Origin: Bacteroides sp. MSB163
Lineage (GTDB): Bacteria > Bacteroidota > Bacteroidia > Bacteroidales > Bacteroidaceae
NCBI RefSeq assembly: GCF_036416795.1
Contig: NZ_CP143867.1
Location: 2,410,001 to 2,474,000 of the forward strand
Direction: 5' to 3'
DNA: 64,000 bases
Shown: one piece after another, positions 8,282-16,139 of the stretch
Numbering within the stretch: position 1 is the stretch's first letter
Layout: each line of letters opens with the position of its first letter
The notes under the pieces: model-generated
Databases searched by the model: none
The model's input: only the letters and a program-made list of their open reading frames with translations
What the model was told of the DNA's origin: nothing
Made by a program: the position numbers and the translations under genes

Positions 8282-8366
8282 ATGAAGAATGATGAATGAA
8301 GAATTTTGCTGCGCTATGCAAGTAGGCCGCAAAGTAATTCATCATTCTTCATTCATCATTCTTCAT
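8282..8366. repeat. Inverted repeat P1, GAATGAA-type arms, between fabG and the pseudouridine synthase gene
   Basis: A perfect 23-bp inverted repeat: 8282-8304 pairs with 8344-8366. The arms are made of 7-8 base words (ATGAAGAATG-ATGAATGAAG). The 39-base loop opens with TTTGCTGCGCTATGCAAG. The element fills the gap between the fabG stop and the next start codon at 8374, so a hairpin would sit directly before that start. It resembles the element at 52884-52963 in both arms and loop. Confidence 0.85.
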
Positions 8367-8373
8367 AAAAAAA

Positions 8374-9045
8374 ATGACTGTCGTATACGAGGACAATCAT
8401 ATCATTATAGTCAACAAGACCGCTTCCGAGATCGTTCAGGGAGACAAGACGGGGGATACGCCGCTTTCGGAAACCGTAAAGCAGTATCTGAAGGAGAAAT
8501 ACCAGAAACCCGGTAATGTCTTCATCGGTGTTACCCACCGGCTGGACCGCCCTGTGAGCGGTCTTGTTGTATTTGCTAAGACCAGCAAGGCATTGTCCCG
8601 CCTCAATGAAATGTTCAAAACCAGTGAGGTGAAGAAGACCTACTGGGCTATCGTAAAGAATGCCCCGAAGGAGTCGGAAGGAGAATTGGTGAACTATCTG
8701 GTGCGCAATGAGAAGCAGAACAAGAGTTATGCTTATGATAAGGAAGTGCCGAAGAGTAAAAAGGCTATCCTGCACTATCGGCTGATAGGTAAGTCGGATA
8801 ATTACTTTCTGCTGGAAGTGGATCTGAAGACCGGACGGCATCATCAGATACGATGCCAGTTGGCAAAGATGGGATGTCCTATCAAGGGAGATTTGAAGTA
8901 TGGCTTTGCCCGTTCCAATCCGGATGGAAGTATTTGCCTGCATGCACGCCATATCAGTTTTGTGCATCCGGTATCTAAGGAAATGATTGATGTGGAGGCG
9001 CCTGTGCCGGAGACGAATCTTTGGCAAGGATTCCGGATGATATAA
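8374..9045 (+). CDS. RluA-family 23S rRNA/tRNA pseudouridine synthase
   Basis: 223 residues. It isomerises specific uridines to pseudouridine in structured RNA. The family motif with the catalytic Asp is visible (VTHRLDRPVSGLVVFAKTSKA, about residues 51-70). Further conserved blocks are VYEDNHIIIVNK at the start, KTYWAIV, and LKTGRHHQIRCQLAKMGCPIKGDLKYG. There is no N-terminal S4 RNA-binding domain, so it is the short RluA/TruC-like form and the exact target base cannot be named. It may be co-transcribed with fabG through the P1 hairpin. Confidence 0.92.
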   Translation: MTVVYEDNHIIIVNKTASEIVQGDKTGDTPLSETVKQYLKEKYQKPGNVFIGVTHRLDRPVSGLVVFAKTSKALSRLNEMFKTSEVKKTYWAIVKNAPKESEGELVNYLVRNEKQNKSYAYDKEVPKSKKAILHYRLIGKSDNYFLLEVDLKTGRHHQIRCQLAKMGCPIKGDLKYGFARSNPDGSICLHARHISFVHPVSKEMIDVEAPVPETNLWQGFRMI

Positions 9046-9048
9046 GAT

Positions 9049-9137
9049 TTTCACCACAGAGGACACAGAGAGCACGGAGGGTTATGATTCATGGATAATC
9101 AATAGCCTCTGTGCTCTCTGTGTCCTCTGTGGTGAAA
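9049..9137. repeat. Inverted repeat P2, CACAGAGGA-type arms
   Basis: Arms of 32 bases, 9049-9080 and 9106-9137, match at 31 positions when one is reverse-complemented. The only mismatch is a G-U wobble in the plus-strand RNA. The arms consist of CACAGAGGA/CACAGAGAG words; the 25-base loop is GGTTATGATTCATGGATAATC-like. It lies between two convergent genes (stops at 9045 and 9145). It lacks a T-run but could stop or protect both transcripts. Confidence 0.85.
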
Positions 9138-9144
9138 TGCTTTA

Positions 9145-10176
9145 TCAGAACCTCGGTTTCACATATTTATCCTGAGAGGACGTAAAGTGCAATCCCGGTA
9201 TCCCGTTACTCTTTCTCGGGAAGCTGATGGACTTGATAAGTGAATAATCATCCGCATCCAGTGCATAATATTCGTCCGCGTTGGCTGTTTTCACGCAAAC
9301 CGTCCAGTCGAACATATTTCCGAAGATAGACAGAGCATCCTCTTCGGGGTTGAAGGAAGGAACTCCGGTCTTGATCACATCATAAGTCTTATTGTTCAGT
9401 ACATAGAAGTTGTTATCCATGTCCGTCAGGAAACCCAGTGTCTTGTGGTCCTTGAATTCTGTGATGAAGAGATACTTCGCATTTAAGCCTTCGGGCAGGG
9501 AAATGGCACGCACATACGGGCGTCCTTTCGTCTGTTTCAGATGGAAAAGTTTTCCCTCATTGTCCAGAATCAGATAGCCTTCATCGTACTCCTTGCGGGT
9601 GGTAGGATTACCGGCCAACCGGCGGGCAGGGAATTTAAACCCTTTCTTCACCATAGCCTCTGTGAACAGTTGGCTTTTGTCAGCATCTATCGTATTGGTT
9701 TTCATACCGATAAATTCGATTCCTTTCGAGGTGATACGGAACACGTCATCGGGTATAGTCAGATCCACGCGTCCCGACATACTTTCCAGCAAAGGATAAA
9801 GTTCTATCTTGGAGGCATTGATATCCGAGGCTGCCGAGCGGAAGCTGAAATTCGTAAGCTGCACTTCGCGCGGAGTGACGGCAACACCATTGATGCTGTC
9901 CGGGAACCGCTCATCCGCCATAAGCTGGCGCATGTAGAAGAACGGGAGAATACTGTCCGTCTGCTCCTGCGTATATACATTGCCGGACTGGTCGCGTCGT
10001 ACTACGCCTTTACCATCTTCATTGCCCATGGAGAGGAAGTCACCGAGGACACAACTGTACATGGAGAAAGGAACTTTAGATGGCTTTGCCGCAAAGAAAG
10101 AATAACACCAGGGCAACTGCCAGATAATGAGCAATGCAATGGTGATGTATAAGAATATTTGACTAAAACGTTTCAT
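9145..10176 (-). CDS. Membrane-anchored protein, probably DUF4857 family
   Basis: 343 residues with an N-terminal hydrophobic segment (IFLYITIALLIIWQLPWCYSFF, about 8-29). The remainder is extracytoplasmic and mixed alpha/beta (FPDSINGVAVTPREVQLTNF, GYLILDNEGKLFHLKQTKG, YLFITEFKDHKTLGFLTDMD). I recognise it from similar Bacteroides operons as a DUF4857-like protein that follows an ABC-2 ATPase and permease; the family name is from memory. It is the third gene of the minus-strand operon 11784-9145, 36 bases after the permease. Its likely role is an accessory of that transporter. No enzyme motif is visible. Confidence 0.65.
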   Translation of the reverse strand: MKRFSQIFLYITIALLIIWQLPWCYSFFAAKPSKVPFSMYSCVLGDFLSMGNEDGKGVVRRDQSGNVYTQEQTDSILPFFYMRQLMADERFPDSINGVAVTPREVQLTNFSFRSAASDINASKIELYPLLESMSGRVDLTIPDDVFRITSKGIEFIGMKTNTIDADKSQLFTEAMVKKGFKFPARRLAGNPTTRKEYDEGYLILDNEGKLFHLKQTKGRPYVRAISLPEGLNAKYLFITEFKDHKTLGFLTDMDNNFYVLNNKTYDVIKTGVPSFNPEEDALSIFGNMFDWTVCVKTANADEYYALDADDYSLIKSISFPRKSNGIPGLHFTSSQDKYVKPRF

Positions 10177-10212
10177 TGTCTTTTTCGTTCTTAAGAGTGA
10201 ATGTATGACCTG

Positions 10213-10881
10213 TTAATCTTGTTTGCCTACCTTGAACCGTGCGATGGAAAGCCATGAGAGACTTGCCGTGAGCAGGGTGTAGATTGCCAGCCAGGGCAGG
10301 AAAGCATTATAGGCTTCCGGTGCCGGAGCCAGGAAGAAGATACGCAACAGCAATACGGAGATTACCAGATTGAGGACGCGCCGTTTCCAGGTCGGTTCCA
10401 GGCATATCCACGAAATCAGAAGATAAGCGGCAATGCCCGCCAGATACCAGGGAAGAGCTGTCAGCAGAATCCGTGAATAAAGTTCCGGAGCCAGGACGCC
10501 TTGCATGTAAACCGTCATCAACAGATAGTTGGCGGCAAAGCAGGCAAGTAACACTATCAGCCCGTAGAGTAGCATCAGGTTAATCATCCGCAGTTGCGGG
10601 TAGGGCAGATGTAATGTCAGTTTCAGGCATTTATGGTGCATTTCGGGTACGAATTGCACCAGGGCAAGCAGTATCCCGACTAATAGAGGAATAAATTCCA
10701 GTAAATCCACGAACACGGTATCCCGTGACAGCATAACTTCCCAAACGTGTTCTACGCCTTTCATGCTGGCAACACGGTTGATGCGCAGCATCGAGTATCC
10801 GGCAAAACCGAGCGTTACAAGCAGTGCAAGCAGCAGATACCAGCGGGTTTTAATCCATTCTTTATAAAATATAGCGTTCAT
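10213..10881 (-). CDS. ABC-2-type transporter membrane subunit
   Basis: 222 residues with six predicted membrane segments (WYLLLALLVTLGFAGYSML, LLEFIPLLVGILLALVQFV, LMLLYGLIVLLACFAANYLL, WYLAGIAAYLLISWICL, VLNLVISVLLLRIFFL, WLAIYTLLTASLSWLS). It begins MNAIFYKEWIKTRWYL, an opening typical of ABC-2 permeases. It lies 15 bases after the ATPase gene and before the DUF4857-like gene. It should form the transport channel with the ATPase at 10897-11784. Confidence 0.82.
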   Translation of the reverse strand: MNAIFYKEWIKTRWYLLLALLVTLGFAGYSMLRINRVASMKGVEHVWEVMLSRDTVFVDLLEFIPLLVGILLALVQFVPEMHHKCLKLTLHLPYPQLRMINLMLLYGLIVLLACFAANYLLMTVYMQGVLAPELYSRILLTALPWYLAGIAAYLLISWICLEPTWKRRVLNLVISVLLLRIFFLAPAPEAYNAFLPWLAIYTLLTASLSWLSIARFKVGKQD

Positions 10882-10896
10882 AATAATTATTCGTTA

Positions 10897-11784
10897 TTAG
10901 TATTTTCCCGTCAGTCCGATAAAAGCATCTTCCAGGTTTACAGTCTCGCATTTCAAATCGCTGTAAGGCACTTGCAGGGCTTTGAAACGGTTTTCTACTT
11001 CTTGTTGAGGCAGGAACGAGAAGGTTTCCAGCGTATTTCTGATAAGAGACGGATGGTAGAAATCCTTATCTTCCGGCATCTTGTAACCTTCGGGCAACGT
11101 GCAGGTATAGCGGCGTATCGTGTCCAGCAGTTCCTTTACGGGCTGTTGGATAAGGATGCGTCCGTAATCCATGATGATGCAGTCGTCTACCAGGCGCTCC
11201 ATGTCCTGAATGATGTGCGAGGTCAGGAAAACTGTTTTGTTTTCCGAACGGGCGTAGTCACGCAGATAGTCCACAAAGAGGCGGCGGTAGCCGGGGTCCA
11301 GGCCGAGAGAGAAATCGTCCAGTACCAGCAGTTCCGGATTTTGCGCCAGGATAAGTCCCAGTGCCACCTGCGAACGCTGTCCGCACGACATACGCGAGAT
11401 GCGTTGTCCGGGAGCTACTTTCAGTTTGTCCATCAGGTCGTAGTAGGCTTCCTTACGCCACTGTCTCGGATAGAAAGCAGAATAAAACTTCTCAATCTCC
11501 CGGATGGTCATGAACTGATATTGCACATGTCCCTCGATGAGCAGGCCAATATTACGGCGTGTTGAGGGGTGCATCGTCTGAATGTCCTGTCCGAAGATGG
11601 AGCATTGACCGGAGCGGGGTTTGAGGTAACCGCTCAATATATTGATGGTTGTGGTTTTACCTGTACCATTCTTGCCCAGCAGTCCCAGGATGCGTCCTTT
11701 CGGTACGCTGAAACTGAGGTCTTCGTAAATTAACCTTTTGCCATAATAGTGCGTCAGGTTATTGCATTCAATGATGTTCTCCAT
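10897..11784 (-). CDS. ABC transporter ATP-binding protein
   Basis: 295 residues. Walker A is G37-KNGTGKTT-45; the signature is SCGQRSQ (a variant of LSGGQ); the switch His is in TSHIIQDME. The Walker B region reads LLVLDDFSLGLDP. The residue after the Walker B Asp is Asp rather than the usual catalytic Glu, so hydrolysis may be slow. The C-terminal 70 residues form a small extra domain, as in many ABC-2 ATPases. It is first in the operon with the permease and the DUF4857-like protein, and five 22-bp direct repeats lie 54-163 bases upstream of its start. Confidence 0.88.
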   Translation of the reverse strand: MENIIECNNLTHYYGKRLIYEDLSFSVPKGRILGLLGKNGTGKTTTINILSGYLKPRSGQCSIFGQDIQTMHPSTRRNIGLLIEGHVQYQFMTIREIEKFYSAFYPRQWRKEAYYDLMDKLKVAPGQRISRMSCGQRSQVALGLILAQNPELLVLDDFSLGLDPGYRRLFVDYLRDYARSENKTVFLTSHIIQDMERLVDDCIIMDYGRILIQQPVKELLDTIRRYTCTLPEGYKMPEDKDFYHPSLIRNTLETFSFLPQQEVENRFKALQVPYSDLKCETVNLEDAFIGLTGKY

Positions 11785-11837
11785 TGATTTCTTTTTGTTT
11801 TGATTAATGTCCGGCAGAAAGGGGATAAAAGGTGCAG

Positions 11838-11947
11838 TTCATTCCAATCTGGAGGCACTGTTGTTTCAGTTAAGTGAAACTCTTGTTTCTGTCCTGAGGA
11901 ACTGAAGTTTCTATCCTGTGAAACTATCGTTCCTATTAAGTGAAACT
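11838..11947. repeat. Five tandem 22-bp repeats upstream of the ABC operon
   Basis: Units run 11838-11859, 11860-11881, 11882-11903, 11904-11925 and 11926-11947, in exact 22-base register with imperfect sequence. On the minus strand most read AGTTTCAC-N6-GAAAC-N3, so each carries a GTTTC/GAAAC dyad about two helical turns apart. There are no spacers, so it is not a CRISPR. The array lies between the PepSY-type gene (stop at 12047) and the ABC operon (start at 11784). Regular dyads at two-turn spacing suggest an array of regulator sites for the ABC operon; this is inference. Confidence 0.85.
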
Positions 11948-12046
11948 GCAAGACTCATGGTGTTGGCAATTTATATCACTTGTTCCGCACCTTTACCCTA
12001 CGCTTATACCGAAGCTGTATTTGACTTACCTGTTGATGGGATTAAT

Positions 12047-12619
12047 TCATAAAAAGAGAAAAAGTATCGGAATGAGGATGCCCGCCACCAATTCTATTCC
12101 CCCGCGTCCCCACAAACCTTTCGGCCCTTTCACCATGACGAGTCCTGTGACGGTGATGATAATAAGCCCCACGGCAAACACATCTGCGAAGTGAGTCCAC
12201 CATCTTCCGGGATTATAGTGCAGCTTGGTCAGGGCGCTTATCAACGGACGGCGTGTCAGCTTCTCGTAAACGGCTTGCTTGGTAGACAGATTTACCATCA
12301 GGTTGGAACCACCTTTCAGGAACACCTTCATCTGGTCTTCCTTCGGGAAGTAGTGCTTGGTGTAGTTCTTTTCTTCACCAAGTGGTGCCAGCAGTTTCAG
12401 TACATCGTTTTTCTTCATTCCGGCTTGTGGCGGCATCGTTTCAGTGATGCTGTATTCCTGCCGCACTACCGAGTAATTGGGGTTTATCGTATTCCGGTGG
12501 TTCATCACAATTCCAGAGATGGCGTATATCAGTACCATCCCTGAAAAGACGAATGAGAGATCCCGGTGAATAAGCCGGCTCCATTTACGGAGCGCGGTTC
12601 CCGTTTTACTGAATTTCAT
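12047..12619 (-). CDS. PepSY-associated transmembrane protein (putative inner-membrane reductase/transport accessory)
   Basis: 190 residues from the ATG at 12619. A longer open frame to 12739 would run through the end of the preceding gene. It has a PepSY-TM layout: a first membrane helix with RLIHRDLSFVFSGMVLIYAISGIVMNHR, a periplasmic PepSY-like segment (KKNDVLKLLAPLGEEKNYT, MVNLSTKQAVYEKLTRRPL), then LTKLHYNPGRWWTHFADVFAVGLIIITVTGLVMV and a last helix. The conserved His residues in helices 1 and 2 may bind haem. It overlaps the upstream lipoprotein gene by 14 bases and ends the receptor operon. Such proteins commonly act with TonB receptors in iron-chelate uptake. Confidence 0.8.
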   Translation of the reverse strand: MKFSKTGTALRKWSRLIHRDLSFVFSGMVLIYAISGIVMNHRNTINPNYSVVRQEYSITETMPPQAGMKKNDVLKLLAPLGEEKNYTKHYFPKEDQMKVFLKGGSNLMVNLSTKQAVYEKLTRRPLISALTKLHYNPGRWWTHFADVFAVGLIIITVTGLVMVKGPKGLWGRGGIELVAGILIPILFLFL

Positions 12620-13190
12620 AGCTTGCGGCTTCCATAAAGTAGAAAGACAAATAGGGTTTTCCAGTTTCAGCCTGACGTTTGGCGATCTTGGCGCGGAAGT
12701 CGGCGATGCGGGCTTCGGGCGTATTGGCAGTTTCGCCACGTGCTTTCTTCTCAGTGGTGCATCCGGCTTCGCCTTCGCCGTGTTTCTCGGCGGCAGCGGC
12801 TTTCAGGCGGGCTTCCCATTGTTGCAGGTATGCTTCGTCCACACGTTGTTCTTTCAGGGTTCCGGTGACGCGGACGATGCTGTTGACGCATTTCGTATCA
12901 AATGAACCCAACTTGGCGGCTTCTACGCGGATGGTTTGCGTGTCGTCACTGCCCATCAGGAAGATTTTGGTGGCACCGTGCTTGCAGGCATGTGTGCATA
13001 CACCTTCGATGGTGACTTCCTGGTCGGTCAATGACTCGGCATTGGTAAGGAGGTCGTCTATTTCCATGGTACCGGAGGTCTGTTCGGTGGTTGCGGTTTC
13101 TTCGGTGCTCTTTTGCTTGTTGCTGCAAGAAGTTCCGATAAAGAATAACGCCATGATGGCGGCTGCGATTGATAATGTTTTAGTACTCAT
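12606..13190 (-). CDS. Small lipoprotein with OB-fold-like domain
   Basis: 194 residues from the ATG at 13190. The longer frame to 13316 lacks a signal and runs into the previous gene. The lipoprotein signal MSTKTLSIAAAIMALFFIGTSC gives lipidation at about Cys22. The mature part looks like an OB-fold domain (QEVTIEGVCTHACKHG, KIFLMGSDDTQTIRVEA, NSIVRVTGTLKEQ). CTHACKHG is a cluster of Cys/His that could bind a metal. The later part is helical and rich in Ala, Glu and Lys, with one more Cys (EAGCTTEKK). The gene lies between the beta-barrel gene and the PepSY protein in the receptor operon. Metal handling is inferred from residues and context. Confidence 0.72.
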   Translation of the reverse strand: MSTKTLSIAAAIMALFFIGTSCSNKQKSTEETATTEQTSGTMEIDDLLTNAESLTDQEVTIEGVCTHACKHGATKIFLMGSDDTQTIRVEAAKLGSFDTKCVNSIVRVTGTLKEQRVDEAYLQQWEARLKAAAAEKHGEGEAGCTTEKKARGETANTPEARIADFRAKIAKRQAETGKPYLSFYFMEAASYEIQ

Positions 13191-13267
13191 TGTTGTTTTG
13201 GTTTTATTGTTAGTTATACTTTTGTTTATTACGTAATTCACTATAGATAATTGGCGGGGTGATTTCC

Positions 13268-14809
13268 TTAGAAAGTAACTCCCAGAGATACTTCTATCCG
13301 GTCTGTTCCGCCACATTTATTGTATTCCTGGTGTAGCCAGTTGGCTGAGAGGAACACGGCGTATCGGTCGCTGAGGATGTAGTCTCCGCGCAGTTTGAGG
13401 GCAACGGAGGCGTGGACGTCACTCAGGTAATCGATGTTCGAGAGTAAAGTGCTGCCTACTGAACCTTTGCTGTCCAGTCCCGTCAGGGAATACTCGGACT
13501 TCACATTGGAGGTATATCCTCCGGCAATGCTTGCCGATAACAGCACTTTCGATACTTTCCAGAGGGATTGCGCTTCCAGTCCGCCGCTTGCAGAGGCTAT
13601 TTCAATATAACGTCCATTGTCTTTATACTCCGGTTTAGTTTGCCCGTAGCTGACGATGGGGAGTAAAGTCCATCCCCAGTGACGCTTTTCGTTGAGGAGT
13701 TGTCCTATCATTCCTTTTAATGTAGCTTGAAAAGTGCTATTCTTGAACTGATCTACACTACTGATTTTAGGATAAACATTACCAGTGGGGTCACCAAAGA
13801 TATTCTCAACCCCTGTGCGTTGTTGTAATAAGGCAAGTAGGCGTACCCCATATTCCCATTCTCTGTTTCGGCGCGTCCATGCACCTTCAAGGGAGATATC
13901 TACATTCTTGATTTCGTTGATCGGGGCATAGTTGGTGCTGACCAGTTCCTTTGTCAGATGGAAATAGTCGGTACGCAGTGAGGCAGAGAAGCCGTTGCAT
14001 TCTCCATGTTTGCTTATCGGCAACAGGTCGATGCTGCCGCCTATCCCCGAACCGGTGTAGCGGGAGGATGTTTGTGAACTTGCAAAACGTACATAATCCA
14101 TCCCCAGTCCCAGCATCTGATAAACAGAAGTAGAACCTTTATCGGCAAGGAATTTGATATCACTTTTCTGGTTATATTGGCGTGCCTGCACCGAAAGGCC
14201 TAATATGTACTTTCCACTCAGATTGCGTGAAAGTGCAAGATGTGCCTGCAAGTCGGAAATGATGTTCTGCGGGCGCGGGTCCTTGTCACGGTAAGCAATC
14301 ACGGCACGGTATGCCAGTTCGGCACCGGCAGTCCATTGGCCAAAGCGGTGGGTATATCCTCCGGAGAATTTATATTCTTCTTCTTTCATGTAGCCGCCAA
14401 TAGAATCACCCACTACATACGGATAAATCAGTGAATAGTCTGAATTCTCATTCCAAATCACATTTTCCCTGCGTCCGTTGCGGTAGGAGGCGGTTCCGAA
14501 AAGTCGGTTACGCTGATTCAGCACGATGGAAGAGTTAACCTCTGCGCTAAAGTTCTTCTCTCCGTTTCCTTCCTGTGCTAATGCGGCATTGCCACGCTCT
14601 TCATACAGGCCGTTCACGCTGACGGTTGTCAGACTGAAAGGACGCAGGTCATAGCGAATAGCGATATTCTGCCATATCTGATTGCGGAATACAGCTTTGT
14701 GATTGTATTCCGACACTATTTTTTGTTCAACGGTCAGCGTGTCTGCCGCCATCAGTTTGATAGGCAGCAGGCTGATTATGGCTGATAGGATAAGGAAACG
14801 TTGTTTCAT
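13268..14809 (-). CDS. Outer-membrane beta-barrel protein (DUF6850-like)
   Basis: 513 residues with a cleavable signal peptide (MKQRFLILSAIISLLPIKLMAAD). The mature chain is a series of amphipathic strands with aromatic girdle residues, ending in RIEVSLGVTF, a typical outer-membrane barrel C-terminus with terminal Phe. Strand examples are FSGGYTHRFGQWTAGAELAYR and FGTASYRNGRR. It is 13 bases after the lipoprotein gene at 14823 and downstream of the TonB-dependent receptor. I recall this trio as TBDR, DUF4876, DUF6850; the DUF name is from memory. Its role is probably a partner porin or assembly factor for the receptor system. Confidence 0.75.
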   Translation of the reverse strand: MKQRFLILSAIISLLPIKLMAADTLTVEQKIVSEYNHKAVFRNQIWQNIAIRYDLRPFSLTTVSVNGLYEERGNAALAQEGNGEKNFSAEVNSSIVLNQRNRLFGTASYRNGRRENVIWNENSDYSLIYPYVVGDSIGGYMKEEEYKFSGGYTHRFGQWTAGAELAYRAVIAYRDKDPRPQNIISDLQAHLALSRNLSGKYILGLSVQARQYNQKSDIKFLADKGSTSVYQMLGLGMDYVRFASSQTSSRYTGSGIGGSIDLLPISKHGECNGFSASLRTDYFHLTKELVSTNYAPINEIKNVDISLEGAWTRRNREWEYGVRLLALLQQRTGVENIFGDPTGNVYPKISSVDQFKNSTFQATLKGMIGQLLNEKRHWGWTLLPIVSYGQTKPEYKDNGRYIEIASASGGLEAQSLWKVSKVLLSASIAGGYTSNVKSEYSLTGLDSKGSVGSTLLSNIDYLSDVHASVALKLRGDYILSDRYAVFLSANWLHQEYNKCGGTDRIEVSLGVTF

Positions 14810-14822
14810 GCTTGGTCTTTAA

Positions 14823-16112
14823 TTATTGGGCAGGTAACAATGTAGCGCGTACCGAGGCTTTGAAGTCTACGCTGGAGTTGTTGGTGTCCTGCAATACCGC
14901 GCGTCCGTCTTCGGTGGTGTAGGATGTTCTGCGAACCACTGCTTTACCGGCATTTTCAACGGCCGCGGTACCTTCTCCTATATAAGAATATCCCATGTCC
15001 AGGGCAGGACTTACCACATTCCATACGTATGCGGTTTTCGGGCTTAAGTTGACGGCATCGATAATCCATTCATTAGGAAACTGGTAGGCATTTTTTACGG
15101 GTAATGTTACTCCACTATTTACATAATTGGCAGTATAGACATAGTCAGCTATATAATTATCCGCACTGATGTTTTCCGGTATGCGGCCGATAGCATAAGC
15201 TCTGTTGCCCTGCTTGGCTAACAACCAGACAGTTTTTGTATAATTGAAGATCATATCCAAGTTGGGCACATCAGGATTATCTACATCCGGGTTTGAGGAA
15301 GTGCCGCCTGTATACCATTCAAAGTCGGCGTTAGTCAAATTAGCCGAGGTGGACAGTGCTTCCGTATGATCAATGGCATTGTCGCATAAAATGATACTTT
15401 TCCCTGGCAGAACAGGGTGTTCTTTTCCGGTACCGGGAACTCTGGCTACTACTTGTACCACCATGGCCTGATCCATAACGTTGGGAGTATAATCGAACTT
15501 CTGACTGGTAGTAAATTTAGATTCCAGCAATACCAATCCGTCAGCATAAAGTGTTTCGGAAGAGTTGTTGTGGATGCGGATATATTGGTCGCCGTTATAT
15601 TGCTTACCGGTTGCTGTATTGTATGAACCGCTGGCAAATATCTCGGCAATTACGAAGTTGCCTTTTTCATCTTTGTTCTGCACGTAAACGGTCAGGTTCA
15701 GAGTTACGCTGCCACCTTTTACTTCCACATTTTGCTGCGAACCTTGAATGTTGGCTTCGGCTGTCTTCTCCACTTCTACTTCTTCGTTTTCCACTATCTG
15801 GGTTTCGGTATAAGTGTAGGTTGCCGTACCTATAAAGGTTACATTATACAATCCGTCCGTCAAGGTAGCCAATGTGCTTTCGGAGGCGGCACGGGTCAAG
15901 GTAGAACCATAGTCAATGGTCGTCTCAAGTCCTGTACTGACATTGGCAAAAGTATATGTTCCCGTTTTTACCGTCAGGTCGTTTCCAATACTGTTGCTGA
16001 TGTTCAGATTTGCGTTCACTTGAGTGGTGGCCACGTTGTCGTCACTACAACTTGTCATGGCAAAACTTCCTGTTAGCAGGACTGCCAATGTTAAATACTT
16101 CACTTTTTTCAT
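14823..16112 (-). CDS. DUF4876-like surface lipoprotein
   Basis: 429 residues. The lipoprotein signal MKKVKYLTLAVLLTGSFAMTSC puts the lipidated Cys near 22. SDDN after the Cys resembles a Bacteroidota surface-export signal (acidic residues after Cys). The N-terminal third is a beta-sandwich (YNVTFIGTATYTYTETQ). The rest contains FVIAEIFASGSYNTATGKQY and YIRIHNNSSETLYADGLVLL, a lamin-tail-like fold. It lies between the TonB-dependent receptor and the beta-barrel gene, the place of a substrate-binding lipoprotein. The ligand is unknown. Confidence 0.75.
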   Translation of the reverse strand: MKKVKYLTLAVLLTGSFAMTSCSDDNVATTQVNANLNISNSIGNDLTVKTGTYTFANVSTGLETTIDYGSTLTRAASESTLATLTDGLYNVTFIGTATYTYTETQIVENEEVEVEKTAEANIQGSQQNVEVKGGSVTLNLTVYVQNKDEKGNFVIAEIFASGSYNTATGKQYNGDQYIRIHNNSSETLYADGLVLLESKFTTSQKFDYTPNVMDQAMVVQVVARVPGTGKEHPVLPGKSIILCDNAIDHTEALSTSANLTNADFEWYTGGTSSNPDVDNPDVPNLDMIFNYTKTVWLLAKQGNRAYAIGRIPENISADNYIADYVYTANYVNSGVTLPVKNAYQFPNEWIIDAVNLSPKTAYVWNVVSPALDMGYSYIGEGTAAVENAGKAVVRRTSYTTEDGRAVLQDTNNSSVDFKASVRATLLPAQ

Positions 16113-16139
16113 CTTAGTCTATTGTTTTATGTATTAATA

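Noticed and set aside
9049..9137. Insertion-sequence terminal repeats
   Set aside because: Arms are separated by 25 bases, with no transposase and no evident target duplication; a non-autonomous element is possible but cannot be shown from one site.
11838..11947. CRISPR array
   Set aside because: The 22-base units are adjacent without spacers, differ from each other, and no cas gene is in the window.
11754..11951. 65-codon minus-strand open frame over the 22-bp repeats
   Set aside because: It exists only because 22-base units happen to lack stops in one frame; it overlaps the ABC start and has no start signal.
12620..12739. N-terminal extension of the PepSY-type protein
   Set aside because: It overlaps the preceding lipoprotein gene in another frame and lacks conserved residues; the ATG at 12619 fits the first membrane helix.
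13191..13316. N-terminal extension of the small lipoprotein
   Set aside because: It would put 42 residues before a complete lipoprotein signal peptide and overlap the end of the beta-barrel gene.
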